NCBI GenBank assembly: GCA_013146195.2
Contig: CM028377.1
Coordinates: forward strand, 34,849,632-34,913,631
DNA length: 64,000 bases
Direction: 5' to 3'
Source: Codonopsis lanceolata
Taxonomy: Eukaryota > Streptophyta > Magnoliopsida > Asterales > Campanulaceae
Shown here: in pieces, positions 22,317-32,486 of the stretch
How the letters are laid out: the number at the start of each line of letters is the position of its first letter
Position numbering within the stretch: the first letter of the stretch is position 1
Made by a program: the position numbers and the translations under genes
The notes under the pieces: generated by a model
Told to the model about the DNA's origin: nothing
Seen by the model: the letters and a program-made list of their open reading frames with translations, nothing else
The model's database searches: none

Positions 22317-22535
22317 GACTGGTCTTTTGTAATACCGTTTTACGGATCGTAATTCGTAAGACGGAGTCCCACACTCTCACAGCTCAACCTATCAATAAAC
22401 GGTGAGTCGGATATAGATGATCTACCTTACAAAATATATCCGTAAAACCGTCTTATACAAGTTTTTACCCAAAACAAAATAGTTACTCCCTTTACTCTAA
22501 AATAAACTAGTTTTACACCCGTGCGTTAAACGTAC
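22317..22535. mobile_element. Mutator-type MITE and Helitron-like end (copy B)
   Basis: 22317-22470 is the counterpart of the MITE at 6540-6693. 22507-22535 carries the CTAG and hairpin seen at 6731-6759, with one stem change (AACGTAC). Confidence 0.55.
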
Positions 22536-22645
22536 GTGCATATATCTCTTTTAATTAAATTATACTCGAATAAATGAAAATTATAAACAAAATTTAAAAA
22601 TAAAGAAAAAACATGATGAAAGGAACAAATTATATCAGTATAATT

Positions 22646-22918
22646 AGGTATGACAATTACAACCCAAAACTCGTTAACCCACCTAACTCGGCTTGAAAAT
22701 TAGCCGACTCAACCTGACCTGTTTTTTTTTGTTCGAAACTGGTTACCCATTTCGATCCAAAAAAATTAGCAGGTCGGGCCCGTTACCCATATTTTTGCTA
22801 TATAAATTTAGGTTTCTTTGCAAAAAATGTGGATTAAAACAGGTCGACCCGTTTTGTTTGGATTATAATGAGACACGATCCATTTCGACCCAACCCACCC
22901 AATGACCCAATTGTCAGC
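22646..22918. mobile_element. hAT-like MITE with perfect 8-bp target duplication
   Basis: Flanked by GTATAATT at 22638-22645 and 22919-22926. The ends AGGTATGACAATTACAACCC and, in reverse, GCTGACAATTGGGTC are short inverted repeats. The interior is rich in GACCCGTTACCC-type words. Copy A retains only a deleted fragment, so the duplication edge lies in it. Relatives: 30876-31265 and decayed copies near 1830, 2840, 13250 and 18540. Confidence 0.82.
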
Positions 22919-23073
22919 GTATAATTGTTATCATTTAATCCATTATTTTATGAATTGTTTAAGTCATTTTCTCATTCATAATTTTTTGAAGTCTAATAAT
23001 TGATATTTTTTGTTATCAAAATTTAGGATCTTTAAGTGGTATAAATAGTAATTCAGATGTATATTTTTTTTTA

Positions 23074-24467
23074 GGATAATATAATTTTTTGGTCCCTGAA
23101 CTATACCGATTTTATGCGTTTGGTCCTGTATTTTTTTTGTAATGTGTTTGGTCCTTAAATTAAGTTTTTGTTAAGAGATTCCTCCCTCACGAAGTTACCA
23201 TTAGTTTTGACGTTAATTTTTTTTAAAAATCCCAAATTTGCCCTTACGTCTTTGGGCATCTTAAGAAACCCTAAATTTGGTCCCAATCTATCCAATATCC
23301 TGACAAACCACGGTAGAACAATGTCACCCTTGATTTTTGTTTTTGTTTATCTTCCAAAAAAGAAATACTCCAGAAATACACGATGGCGAACCGATGGCGG
23401 TGACGGTGGACTGGCCGGATGATATCGGGGAGAGAGAAAGTTCGAGACCGATCGACAGAAATACATAATGGCGGACTGAGAAATCGAGTGACAGATCGAA
23501 GATGGTTGGATGGTAGACTGAGATAAAGAAAGAGACCCTGCTAGCGCGTCGGTCGTCCTTCCAGCCAAGTCCACCTCTTCCGTCGACTTCCGGCCATTCT
23601 TTCCCTTTACGGCGTTCGCTCTGTTCCAGATCTGAGCAAGTCTCTCTTTCCATCACTCCAGATCTATAGCTTCTCTGTCTCCAGCCAAGCTCATCACTCC
23701 AGATCTATGGTAATTCCAAAACCCATATCAATCTGTTATCTATCTCTCCCAACACTCCATTTCCAACCATGGCCGCCTATCTCTCATTCTCCGGTCTCGC
23801 TCACCCCATCTCCGACCAAAGACCCTGCTAGCGCCGCCGGTAGTCCTTCTAGCCAAGTCCACCTCTTCCGTCGACTTCCGGCCATTCTTTCCCTTTACGG
23901 CGTTCGCTCTGTTCCAGATCTGAGCGAGTCTCTCTCTCCATCACTCCAGATCTATAGCTTCTCTGTCTCCGGCCGAGCTCATCAGCCTCCGACTGTGATG
24001 AGAAACAATATATGAGTAAAATTTGAATTTGTAGACGGCACATTCTAATTGAATTGTAGACGTATTAAAATTTGAATTTGTAGGCGGCCAAGCTCATCAG
24101 CTTCTCTGTCTCTCTCTCCATTTGAATTGTTTGACCAAGTATAGTGGTATAGGATGGGAGGAGACAGCTTGGCAAGATCTGAACAAGTTATTTGTACAAA
24201 GCTTAAATCGTGGGTTCACCAATGAAAGTCAACTGAGCCTTCATTAGTTATTGCTTTTCCCATTTTTTTTTAATTTTGAACAATTAACATTACTAAGGGC
24301 AAACTTGAAATTTCACAAAAAATTTGACGACAAAATTGACGGTAACTCTATGAGGGGCGAATCTCTTAACAAAAATTGAGTTTAAGGACCAAATACATTA
24401 CAAAAAAAATACATTGACCAAACGCATAAAATCGGTATAGTTCAGGGACCAAAAAATTATATTATCC
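23074..24467. mobile_element. Mutator-like element with ~185-bp inverted ends and captured-looking interior
   Basis: Both ends begin GGATAATATAATTTTTTGGT and stay similar for about 185 bp in inverted orientation. The flanks are TTTTTTTTA (23065-23073 and 24468-24476), a 9-bp target duplication typical of MULEs. The interior (about 23380-24015) is clearly more GC- and CT-rich than the surroundings and contains a direct repeat of about 165 bp (23537-23697 and 23818-23985). No transposase was seen. A Pack-MULE carrying gene fragments is possible, but I do not recognise the source gene. Confidence 0.85.
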
Positions 24468-24476
24468 TTTTTTTTA

Positions 24477-25060
24477 TATAAGATACAGATTTATTAAATA
24501 TTTATAATTTGTTGATGATATCTACTATTATGATTTAATCGTATATATTCATATGAGTTACCAATAAGTTATAATTAATTGTTGTTATTTGCAAAAATAA
24601 ATTTTGTTGTGATATTATAATTTCAGATACGATGAAACAAACAGAAAAATTTCAAATACAGACAAGTCATATATGAAGATTTTCATATCAAGATTTTTAT
24701 AATTAATTATGGTTATATTTTATTTTATAATCACATGTATTCAATGAACATGATTTTTATAGCACATTTGTTTTTATTCCAATGTTATTTGCTCATTTTA
24801 ATTAATCAGTAAATTAAGTATGTACCAAAAGAGATTTGTATTTACAGATTTTCAATGTGTGACTACTCCTATTAAATACTATTACATAGAAACTTGGTAT
24901 TTTCTACCACATGTGTATATTTGCACATTTTCAATAAATCTTGAGAATTGTGTAATCAGTTAATCATATTTGTGTTCTCAATGCATGCTAACTACTATAT
25001 AATAATATTCAACAATGACTTTCTTTTTTTATCAAATATATTTTGGCAGAATCTTACCTC

Positions 25061-25134
<74 letters not shown>

Positions 25135-25445
25135 TCATATTCTATTTTAAACCATTCCAAAATAAGTGTCTTTTTTATTTTCAAAAATATTCTGTAGCTA
25201 AATTGTGAAAATGCCATTATTAGTTGTGACTTGTGAGATGATTAAAATAATTCAAATTGACTAGTCAAAGTTAATCAAGGTTATCCAAAATGAATGAGTG
25301 AACCTATTTTTTTAAAAAAATTTGGAACAGAGAGGGAGGTAGGTTGAAGAACAGGAGACATGGAAATTTGTGGGTATTTTTAAATTGTTTCAAAATGGAG
25401 CGTTGAAGGCAAAGCATTATTGTCCAAATATTAAAAATAATAATA
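24477..25445. other. AT-rich spacer with (AT)n microsatellite
   Basis: No gene seen. An AT dinucleotide run occupies about 25066-25130. Confidence 0.7.
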
Positions 25446-25715
25446 CTCCCCCGTCCCAAATTATTGTCCTATTTTCTTTTTTCGTCTCTCTCAAAACTAT
25501 TGTCTTTTCAAACTTTCTTTTTTAGAACAACGTTTTTACCAATTTACCCTTGTTTTCTTATCTTACTTTAATTATAAGTCATACATACATAAGCTTTAAA
25601 AGAAACTACATATCAAATCATATTAATAATCAAATCAATTGTTTTTTTCCAATCATATTTTTTTCCTAATCCATGTATCGGGTCAAAAAAGATAATAATT
25701 TTGGGATGGGGAGAG
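25446..25715. mobile_element. Stowaway MITE
   Basis: Ends CTCCCCCGTCCCAAATTATT and, in reverse, CTCTCCCCATCCCAAAATTA, flanked by TA. Related in sequence to 2569-2826. Confidence 0.85.
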
Positions 25716-25730
25716 TAATAAGAGTTTAGG

Positions 25731-26015
25731 AGCTTGTTTAGTAATTGAGTATAAATAAGCAGTATTATTAGGACCCACGCTATTTATCCATGTATCATAT
25801 ATTTGTGGTAGATTTTGAATTAAAAATGTTACTCCCATATTTTTTTAGCGGGTGCTAATAATACCACCATCTCATTTGATATTATTAACGAGAGAGATAC
25901 GAGGTCTTATTCAGATTGCACAGATTATTAGTCCAGATCGTCTATTAGTTACCAAACATCTAAAAATTCGATTTATTAATCTTATACGACCTTAATCTGA
26001 CTACCAAATGGCGCT
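25731..26015. mobile_element. MITE related to the 19300 family
   Basis: The right half in reverse matches the left half of 19300-19537 (TTTGGTAGTCAGATTAAGG, GATTAATAA, GGACTAATA). Target duplication not resolved. Confidence 0.6.
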
Positions 26016-26060
26016 GGAGGTCAAAACTTAGAGCCAACACGAGGTAAGGTATCTTCATTT

Positions 26061-26555
26061 GGGTAAATTACAAATAAATCCTGCAATTATGTGTTAAGTT
26101 TGAATTGGCCCCAACAGCTATCAACTAAAGCTATGTACCCCCTCAATGATAACTTTTCTTAAATTGCACATTTGATTTAGGCATCGCCATTTGTATTGGC
26201 TGAATTTTCCCACATAAAACTCACATAACCATCTTTATATATTATTTTTACTATAATGTTAAAAATAAAGACAAGTAATTATTTATATTAATAATTTTTA
26301 AGTATAAAGAGGATTTTAGAGTAACAAGAGTAAACTAGTCAATTTAAACATAAAAAAAAGTTTTATGGTTAAAAATAATAATAATTAAAGATGGTCACAT
26401 GAGTCTTGGATGATCATTTCACTCAAGTCAAATGACATTACTTAAAGCTACAATTAAAAAACACCACAATTGAGGGAGACATTGTTTCAATTGGTCATTA
26501 TGGAGGGCAATATGAACCCAACCCATAATTTAAGGGGGTTATTTATAATTTATCC
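26061..26555. mobile_element. Unclassified TIR element, ~500 bp
   Basis: The ends GGGTAAATTACAAATAAATC and, in reverse, GGATAAATTATAAATAACCC are imperfect inverted repeats of about 36 bp. No clear target duplication; no ORF. Confidence 0.6.
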
Positions 26556-26705
26556 TTCCTTTTGTTCATTATAAGTCAAACAAATATGACAAAGACTTGT
26601 ATAGGACAGTCTTACGGATCCTAAATCCGTAAGACGGAGCCCCATTTAGAATTTCGCGGGTTAATAAGTAAACCTGCTAACCATAATCACAAAAATGGCC
26701 CTGCC

Positions 26706-26763
26706 GAGTTGGTAATTGTGGAATTTTAAAGTCTTAACCCAAACTGGTCAAGGTTTCGACTCT
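26706..26763 (+). ncRNA. tRNA-like (SINE-like) module L1
   Basis: A-box-like GAGTTGGTAATTGTGG (26706-26721) and B-box-like GGTTTCGACTC (from 26752), about 30 bp apart. It resembles the Pol III promoter half of a tRNA-derived SINE; it is not a full tRNA. Transcription is not shown. Confidence 0.4.
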
Positions 26764-26871
26764 CGCCGACTGTGAAATAAAGTTTTTGGCAAAGACTTGT
26801 ATACGAAGAGCCCCATTTAGAAATTGTTAATAACTAAAGCTGTTGAAAAAAATCATAAATGTTGTTTGGAC

Positions 26872-26933
26872 GAGTTGGTGATGGGGAAGGGTTAAAGGCT
26901 TAATTCGTGCGCGGAGGTCCAAGGTTTGATTCC
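26872..26933 (+). ncRNA. tRNA-like (SINE-like) module L2
   Basis: A-box-like GAGTTGGTGATGGGG (26872-26886) and B-box-like GGTTTGATTCC (26923-26933). It follows a second partial terminal repeat at about 26795. The B-box half recurs as a perfect GGTTCGATTCC at 27449-27459 in the next repeat unit. Confidence 0.45.
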
Positions 26934-28375
26934 CACTAGCAGCAAAACTTATTTTTAATGTTCATTTCCTCTATTTGCTTATTTGCTCCGGTGCCCCTCC
27001 ACTTTCAATTTTGTTAGCTCCGTTAGCCATCCATTAGCATCAATTGCCTTGAGATACTTGACAGACCCTAACGGACTTTGACGAAATGCTAAATGACACA
27101 TTAAAAACACAAAAAATGACACATTTTAAAGTTAAAAGTAACTATATAAATGAAAATTTATTATAATTTTTATTAAAATACAAAGTAACACTCTTAATAC
27201 TAAAAAGTGACACATTTAATACTACAAAGTGACACTCTTAATACTAAAAAAGTGACACTCTTAATACAAAAAGTGACACATTTAATACTAAAAAATGACA
27301 CTCTTAATACAAAAAGTGACACATTTAATACTAAAAAGTGATACTCTTAATACTAAAAAGTGACACTCTTAATACTAAAAAGTGACACATTTAATACTAA
27401 AAAGTGACACTCCACTTTCAATGTTTGTTAACTCGCGCGGAGGTCCAAGGTTCGATTCCCACTAGCAGCAAAATTTATTTTTAATGTTCATTTCCTCTAT
27501 TTGCTTATTTTGCTCCGATGCCCCTCCACTTTCAATGTTTGTTAACTCCGTTAGCCATCCATTAGCATCAATTGCCTTGGAATACTTGACAGACCCTAAC
27601 GGACTTTGACGAAATGCTAAATGACATATTTAAAACCAATGTGACACATTAAAAACACAAAAAAATGACACATTTTAAAGTTAAAAGTAACTCTATAAAT
27701 GAAAATTTATTATAATTTTTATTAAAATACAAAGTAACACTCTTAATACTAAAAAGTGACACATTTAATACTACAAAGTGACACTCTTAATACTAAAAAA
27801 GTGACACTCTTAATACAAAAAGTGACACATTTAATACTAAAAAGTGACACTCTTAATACAAAAAGTGACACATTTAATACTAAAAAGTGACACTCTTAAT
27901 ACTAAAAAGTGACACTCTTAATACTAAAAAGTGACACATTTAATACTAAAAAGTGATACTCCACTTTCAATGTTTGTTAGCTCCGTTAGCCATCCGTTAG
28001 CATCAATTGCCTTGAGATACTTGACAGACCCTAACGGACTTTGACGAAATGCTAAATGACACATTTAAAACCAATGTGACACATTAAAAACACAAAAAAT
28101 GACACATTTTAATGTTAAAAGTAATACTATAAATGAAAATTTATTATAATTTTTATTAAAATACAAAGTAACACTCTTAATACTAAAAAGTGACACATTT
28201 AATACTAAAAAGTGACACTCTTAATACTAAAAAGTGACACTTTTAATACAAAAAGTGACACATTTAATACTAAAAAGTGACACATTTAATACTAAAAAGT
28301 GACACATTTAATACTAAAAAGTGACACATTTAATACTAAAAAGTGACACATTTAATACTAAAAAGTGACACTCTT
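26909..28375. repeat. GTGACAC minisatellite in ~520-bp higher-order units
   Basis: Short units of about 20 bp, AATACTAAAAAGTGACACTC or the same with ACATTT, repeat dozens of times. They are packed into three larger units: about 26909-27434, 27435-27960 and a shorter 27961-28375. Each large unit begins with a non-repetitive part (CTCCGTTAGCCATCC, CTAACGGACTTTGACG) and ends with the array. Junctions fall in CTCCACTTTCAATG. Confidence 0.93.
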
Positions 28376-29150
28376 CCTTAAATAATTTACCGGACCAAAA
28401 TGAATCATCTCGTGTTTCAAGTTCATCTTCTACATGCCTAGATCCTGCTCGCTCTATTACGAAGGGAAAGATAAAAAGAATTAAGGGAAGTATTGAAAAG
28501 GGCAAGAAAAAGACTACGGATTTTTCTGATTTCCTTCAAGCCAAGGAATTTGGTTCCAAGACTCCTAATGCTCGGTTATTTTAGACATATTTTTAGTAAA
28601 TTTTGTAAGTTTGAGTAAGAAACATATACTTTACCTTGAAAAAGTTATGGTTTTGTGTTTTTAACGATTGACAGTTGGGCTTATATATATTTCTATGAAT
28701 GAGAAGATATGTTTCAGTAGTGTTCAATTGGTTATTGCTGTTAAAATCACTAGCTCAAAAGTGACACACTTTAGTCCTAAAAGTAACACACTCCAAGCCT
28801 AAAAGTGACACTCTTATTGATATAAATTGTATGATTATAAAAATGAGTTGTTTTACCAAAAGTGACACACTTAATGCCTAAAAGTGACACAATTAATACA
28901 TAAAATTGATATACTAAACGTGACACTTATGAATAAAAATTTAAAGATGAAAAGTGATTTTTTGCCAAAAGTGACACACGTAAAACTTAAAAGTGACACT
29001 CTGATTTAAAATAACAAAGTAAAACTTAATCAGACCTAAGGCAACAATTATCCAAAAGTGACACACTTTTGTTCTCAAAGTGACACACGCCAAGCCTAAA
29101 AGTAACACTCTGATTGGTCGTAAATGTAAACAATGTCAAAATGACACATC
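28376..29150. repeat. Degenerate GTGACAC array and unique piece
   Basis: 28376-28740 is unique sequence with no recognisable gene. 28750-29150 has spaced, older copies of AAAAGTGACACAC and CCTAAAAGTGACACTC. The array seems to have expanded from this degenerate form. Confidence 0.7.
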
Positions 29151-29188
29151 TCTGGTAATAAAACTTAAAAAAAAAAACAATCCTACAA

Positions 29189-29428
29189 GGTTTCGAACCA
29201 TAGACAAAGCATGCAAATTCCAACAACTTATGAAATTTATTGTGAACCATCTCACCATATTGGTTTTAATGATTTTTTTATAACATATTAATAATTTATT
29301 ATGACCCAGAAATTTATAATTTTCATTAAGAAGAATTAAAACCAAATAACATAACTATGGGGTTTCAAACCATTGACCTCCGGGCGACCAAATCTTGGAG
29401 CAGCAGTTTCATCCATCTTGCCAAACTC
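29189..29428 (-). ncRNA. Two tRNA-like modules at the right end (R2, R1)
   Basis: On the minus strand: GAGTTTGGCAAGATGG then GGTTTGAAACC (29428-29361), and farther in CCAATATGGTGAGATGG then GGTTCGAAACC (29263-29189). Orientation mirrors L1 and L2, so the modules belong to the inverted ends. Confidence 0.4.
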
Positions 29429-29582
29429 GTGAATGTGATTTTTTAAATATATTTCGTTGTTAACCCATGAATTCCTAAATGGGGCTCCATCTTACGGATA
29501 AGGATCCGTAAGACCGTCTTACAGGAGACCACCTCAACAAATATCGAGTGCCAAAAGAGTCCCAATTTCAAAAAGAGTAAAT

Positions 29583-30398
29583 CTCTTGTATGTAAGACCG
29601 TCTTATAAATCTCACTCTTTTTCAACTCAATTTATCAAAATACGGTCAGTCAGATTAAAAAAATTTATTGTACATAAAATACCTGTAAAACGGTCTTATT
29701 TAAGTTTTTGTCTTTAAAAAAATAAAGCAAATTTTCATTTTTTTTCCTTTTCGAAACATGATAATTCTCGTGTATTGTTTATATCCAATTTGAGCAAATA
29801 TAGACGCAAATGTACAATTTTAGAAACTCTTGAATTTTTAAATGTGACCTTTTCCGTACGGCAGGGAATATTTATTTTGAGTTTTGACAATATTAATGTA
29901 TTGTTTTATTTGAACATGAGAAAAGAGGCAAACATTTCCTCTTTCTATCTTTCTTATTCTTTTTTTGTTTTTTTGTTTTTTTTTGCTTTCCGTCTTAACG
30001 TAAAATATGAATCAAACCTAAACTGAAATAATTCTTGCGAAGTTTTTTTTTTCTAAGGTTGTAAGACAATCGATTAAGACAAAATTTCATCCTTGTCACG
30101 TTCATGACAATTTTTAAAAATAATCATTATCATCCTGCCGTACTCGTATAGTACAATCCGTGAATTCCAAGTAATAAGAAAGCGAAAGAAAAAGAACTCC
30201 ACTTAACAAGAAAACGAAAGAAAAAGAACGTAAAACTAGTTTCTTTATTTTTTTGGATGACACAAACTTAGGAATGTCGGTCTTACATATATTTTATGTA
30301 AGACGAATCTTTTTATCTCGATCCATCGTGTGTTAGTTGTAAGAGACTGAACCCCATCTTACGAATTAATATTCGTAAAACTGTTTCAAATGAAACCT
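29583..30398. mobile_element. Two small Mutator-type MITEs
   Basis: About 29583-29712 (GTAAGACCGTCTTATAAAT ... TAAAACGGTCTTATTTAAG) and about 30268-30398 (GTCGGTCTTACATATATTTT ... CCCCATCTTACGAATTAAT) share the terminal motif of the 26588 element. The sequence between them is AT-rich without genes. Confidence 0.5.
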
Positions 30399-30868
30399 AA
30401 TCTTTTTTGATATATCTGACAAAAATCCATGGGGATGCAACAATTTCTATACCATATTCTAACGTTATATCTCAATCAAATGACTTTGGTAATAGTTATC
30501 ACCTAGGAAATTTCCTCTAAAGTTCATTGACAGCTGCCAAGAAGAACCTAATGGAGAGGGATTGAAGGGAATGGGCAACAATTATACTCCAATTGTCCAA
30601 TAATCCACTTGCAGGCAGCACAATATTCTATCTCCACTCCCCACTCTATTCTAATGTCACTTCTTGCCCCTTCATCTATGAGTCAAAGACTTGCATAAGT
30701 GGTGGGGCACTCCCTTTTTAACTGCGGCACTCTATAAATTTCTTTTTTTAATTGTATTAAATATGATTCTATTTGAGATGTTTTATATAAATAGTTCATT
30801 TTTAAATATTATACTTACAATTTTCATAACTGTTCATCTTACCCTTCACTTATCTTGTTAGCATATTG
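30399..30868. other. Spacer, no gene seen
   Basis: AT-rich non-coding sequence; nothing recognised. Confidence 0.5.
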
Positions 30869-30875
30869 GTTGTGC

Positions 30876-31265
30876 TTAGGTCTTGTAATTACAACCTGAA
30901 ACCCGTTAACTCACTTGAGCCAAACTGAAAATTATCGATCCGACATGTTAACATTTTTATGTCAAAACGGGTAACCCGTTTCAACCAAAAAATATTAACA
31001 GATTGGATCTTGTTGGATTAAAGCGAGTCGAACTTGTTATCCATTTTAACCTGATAATTTTTAACTCTATAAATATATGAATTTTGTGAGTGTGCAGGGG
31101 GGATTCGGGTTAAGACGGGTCGATCCGTTTTAACCTATTGACCATTTAGTCTGATGCATTTCGCTCCGTTTGATATTTGGATTCTAATGGATTCCGACTG
31201 TTTCGATCCGTTACTCGTCTCAACCTAGCTTATACCCTACCCAATTCAACTAATTGTCAGGCCTA
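30876..31265. mobile_element. hAT-like MITE
   Basis: Ends TTAGGTCTTGTAATTACAAC and, in reverse, TAGGCCTGACAATTAGTT. Flanks GTTGTGC at 30869-30875 and 31266-31272 (7, perhaps 8 bp). Same GACCCGTT-rich family as 22646-22918. Confidence 0.7.
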
Positions 31266-31344
31266 GTTGTGCATAAGTAATTTTATAATTATGACAAATT
31301 CCAATGACATTAATATATCATTTAATTATTATTTTTATTTATTA

Positions 31345-31640
31345 TTATTTTTGTAAAGGTTGGAGGGGATATAAACTTTACAATTATAGATATATGATGT
31401 TTTTGGTGTGACTGGGTAAATGGGGCCAGACTTGAATACTCGACTTTTCTATTGAAAGTTATAAAGTTCAGGGTGTCTTTAGTGGGACTTGAACACTCGA
31501 CCTTTTTGTTGAACACCCGACATTTCTATTGAAAGTTGTAAATTCCAGGGTGTCTTAAGTGAGATTTGAAAACTCGACTTCTCTGTTAGGAGAAGTGAGT
31601 AATACCAGTTGAGTTAGAGCTCGTTGGTATCATTTAATTA
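31345..31640 (-). mobile_element. SINE-like repeat
   Basis: On the minus strand GAGCTCTAACTCAACTGGTA (near 31620-31600) resembles an A box, and GTTCAAGTCCCAC (near 31490) a B box. The TTCAATAGAAA...TCGAGT module is repeated two or three times. Boundaries are not resolved. Confidence 0.4.
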
Positions 31641-32154
31641 TTAAACTTTTTAAATATCCTTTTTGGTGAAACGGTAAAAGTAAGTCTATTTAAAGATTTT
31701 TTATATTTGACGTTCATATTTCATTTTTATTTTTTTGCCAAAAAAGGTAGCGTTTTTTAAAATGAGTTGTCGATTTCCAAAAGATTTGGATGTTACTTGT
31801 CTACACTTTTAACATTTGAGGGCGTCTCCACCTATTTTTCAAACTTGTAGCTGGACATTAGACTTAAAACCCTGATATTAAGAGTAACAATTTGAGGCAC
31901 GACAAAATTGACCGATATGAATACGACACAAAATTATAGGGTTTGTGATGAGGCTTATCTGAACCAGGAACGTCTAGGCTTAGGTGGTTTACATGTGCTT
32001 CCCATGTCTTTTTGAAAAAGGAAGTTTTGTTGTTGTTTTTGTTTGTTGTTGTGTAGGTGAAGTGTTGCGCTTTACCAGAAATAACAACATTTTATAGGCT
32101 ATCTTAAGAATAAAATAGTTATGCTAACAACACAATTTATTTATATTTACATGT

Positions 32155-32410
32155 ATAAATAGAAAAGAAACTAATTAAAAAGAAATAAATTATAACTATG
32201 TTTACATTAAAATAAAAACAGAAAAGAAACTAATTAAACTGTAAGATATAACTATTTTTATATTAAAGTAAGGACATGAAAGAAACTAATAAAATAGTAA
32301 GAAATTATAACTATTTCTACATTAATGTAAAAACAGAAAAGAAACTAATTAAATAGTAAGAAATTATAAATATTTTTATATTAAAGTAAAGACAGGAAAA
32401 TAAACTAAAC
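32155..32410. repeat. ~58-bp tandem repeat, about 4 copies
   Basis: Repeats of AAACTAATTAAATAGTAAG, AAATTATAACTATTT and ACATTAAAGTAAAAACAG. Lies just left of the gypsy element; no gene in 31640-32486. Confidence 0.8.
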
Positions 32411-32486
32411 TTTTAATAACGTATATAAATAATAAAATAACTACATTTTATTTATAAACTAGAATAAATAACTATGGGGACATAAC

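Larger units (their letters stand above)
11406..22730 (+). repeat. Segmental duplication, copy B
   Basis: Matches copy A from position 1. It is enlarged by the copia element 13920-18358, the MITE 19300-19537 and a longer AT microsatellite, and lacks the two copy-A-specific Stowaways. Colinearity is otherwise kept, including nested transposons that predate the duplication. Confidence 0.93.
26588..29535. mobile_element. 2.9-kb Mutator-like element with tRNA-like modules and GTGACAC array
   Basis: A perfect 9-bp target duplication AACAAATAT flanks it (26579-26587, 29536-29544). The ends are inverted for about 80 bp: both contain GTCTTACGGATCC, then TCCGTAAGA.GGAGCCCCAT, then a GGGTTAA word. No transposase ORF. 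Inside the left end are two modules with tRNA-like A and B boxes, and mirror-oriented ones inside the right end. The core is dominated by a short-period GTGACAC minisatellite organised in about 520-bp units. Its termini match the small MITEs at 6540, 22317, 29583 and 30268. Confidence 0.85.

Noticed and set aside
26909..28375. CRISPR-like array
   Set aside because: Repeats are only about 20 bp, contiguous without unique spacers, in plant nuclear DNA inside a transposon.
26706..29428. Functional tRNA genes
   Set aside because: Only A/B-box-like parts; no full cloverleaf, anticodon arm or acceptor pairing could be made.
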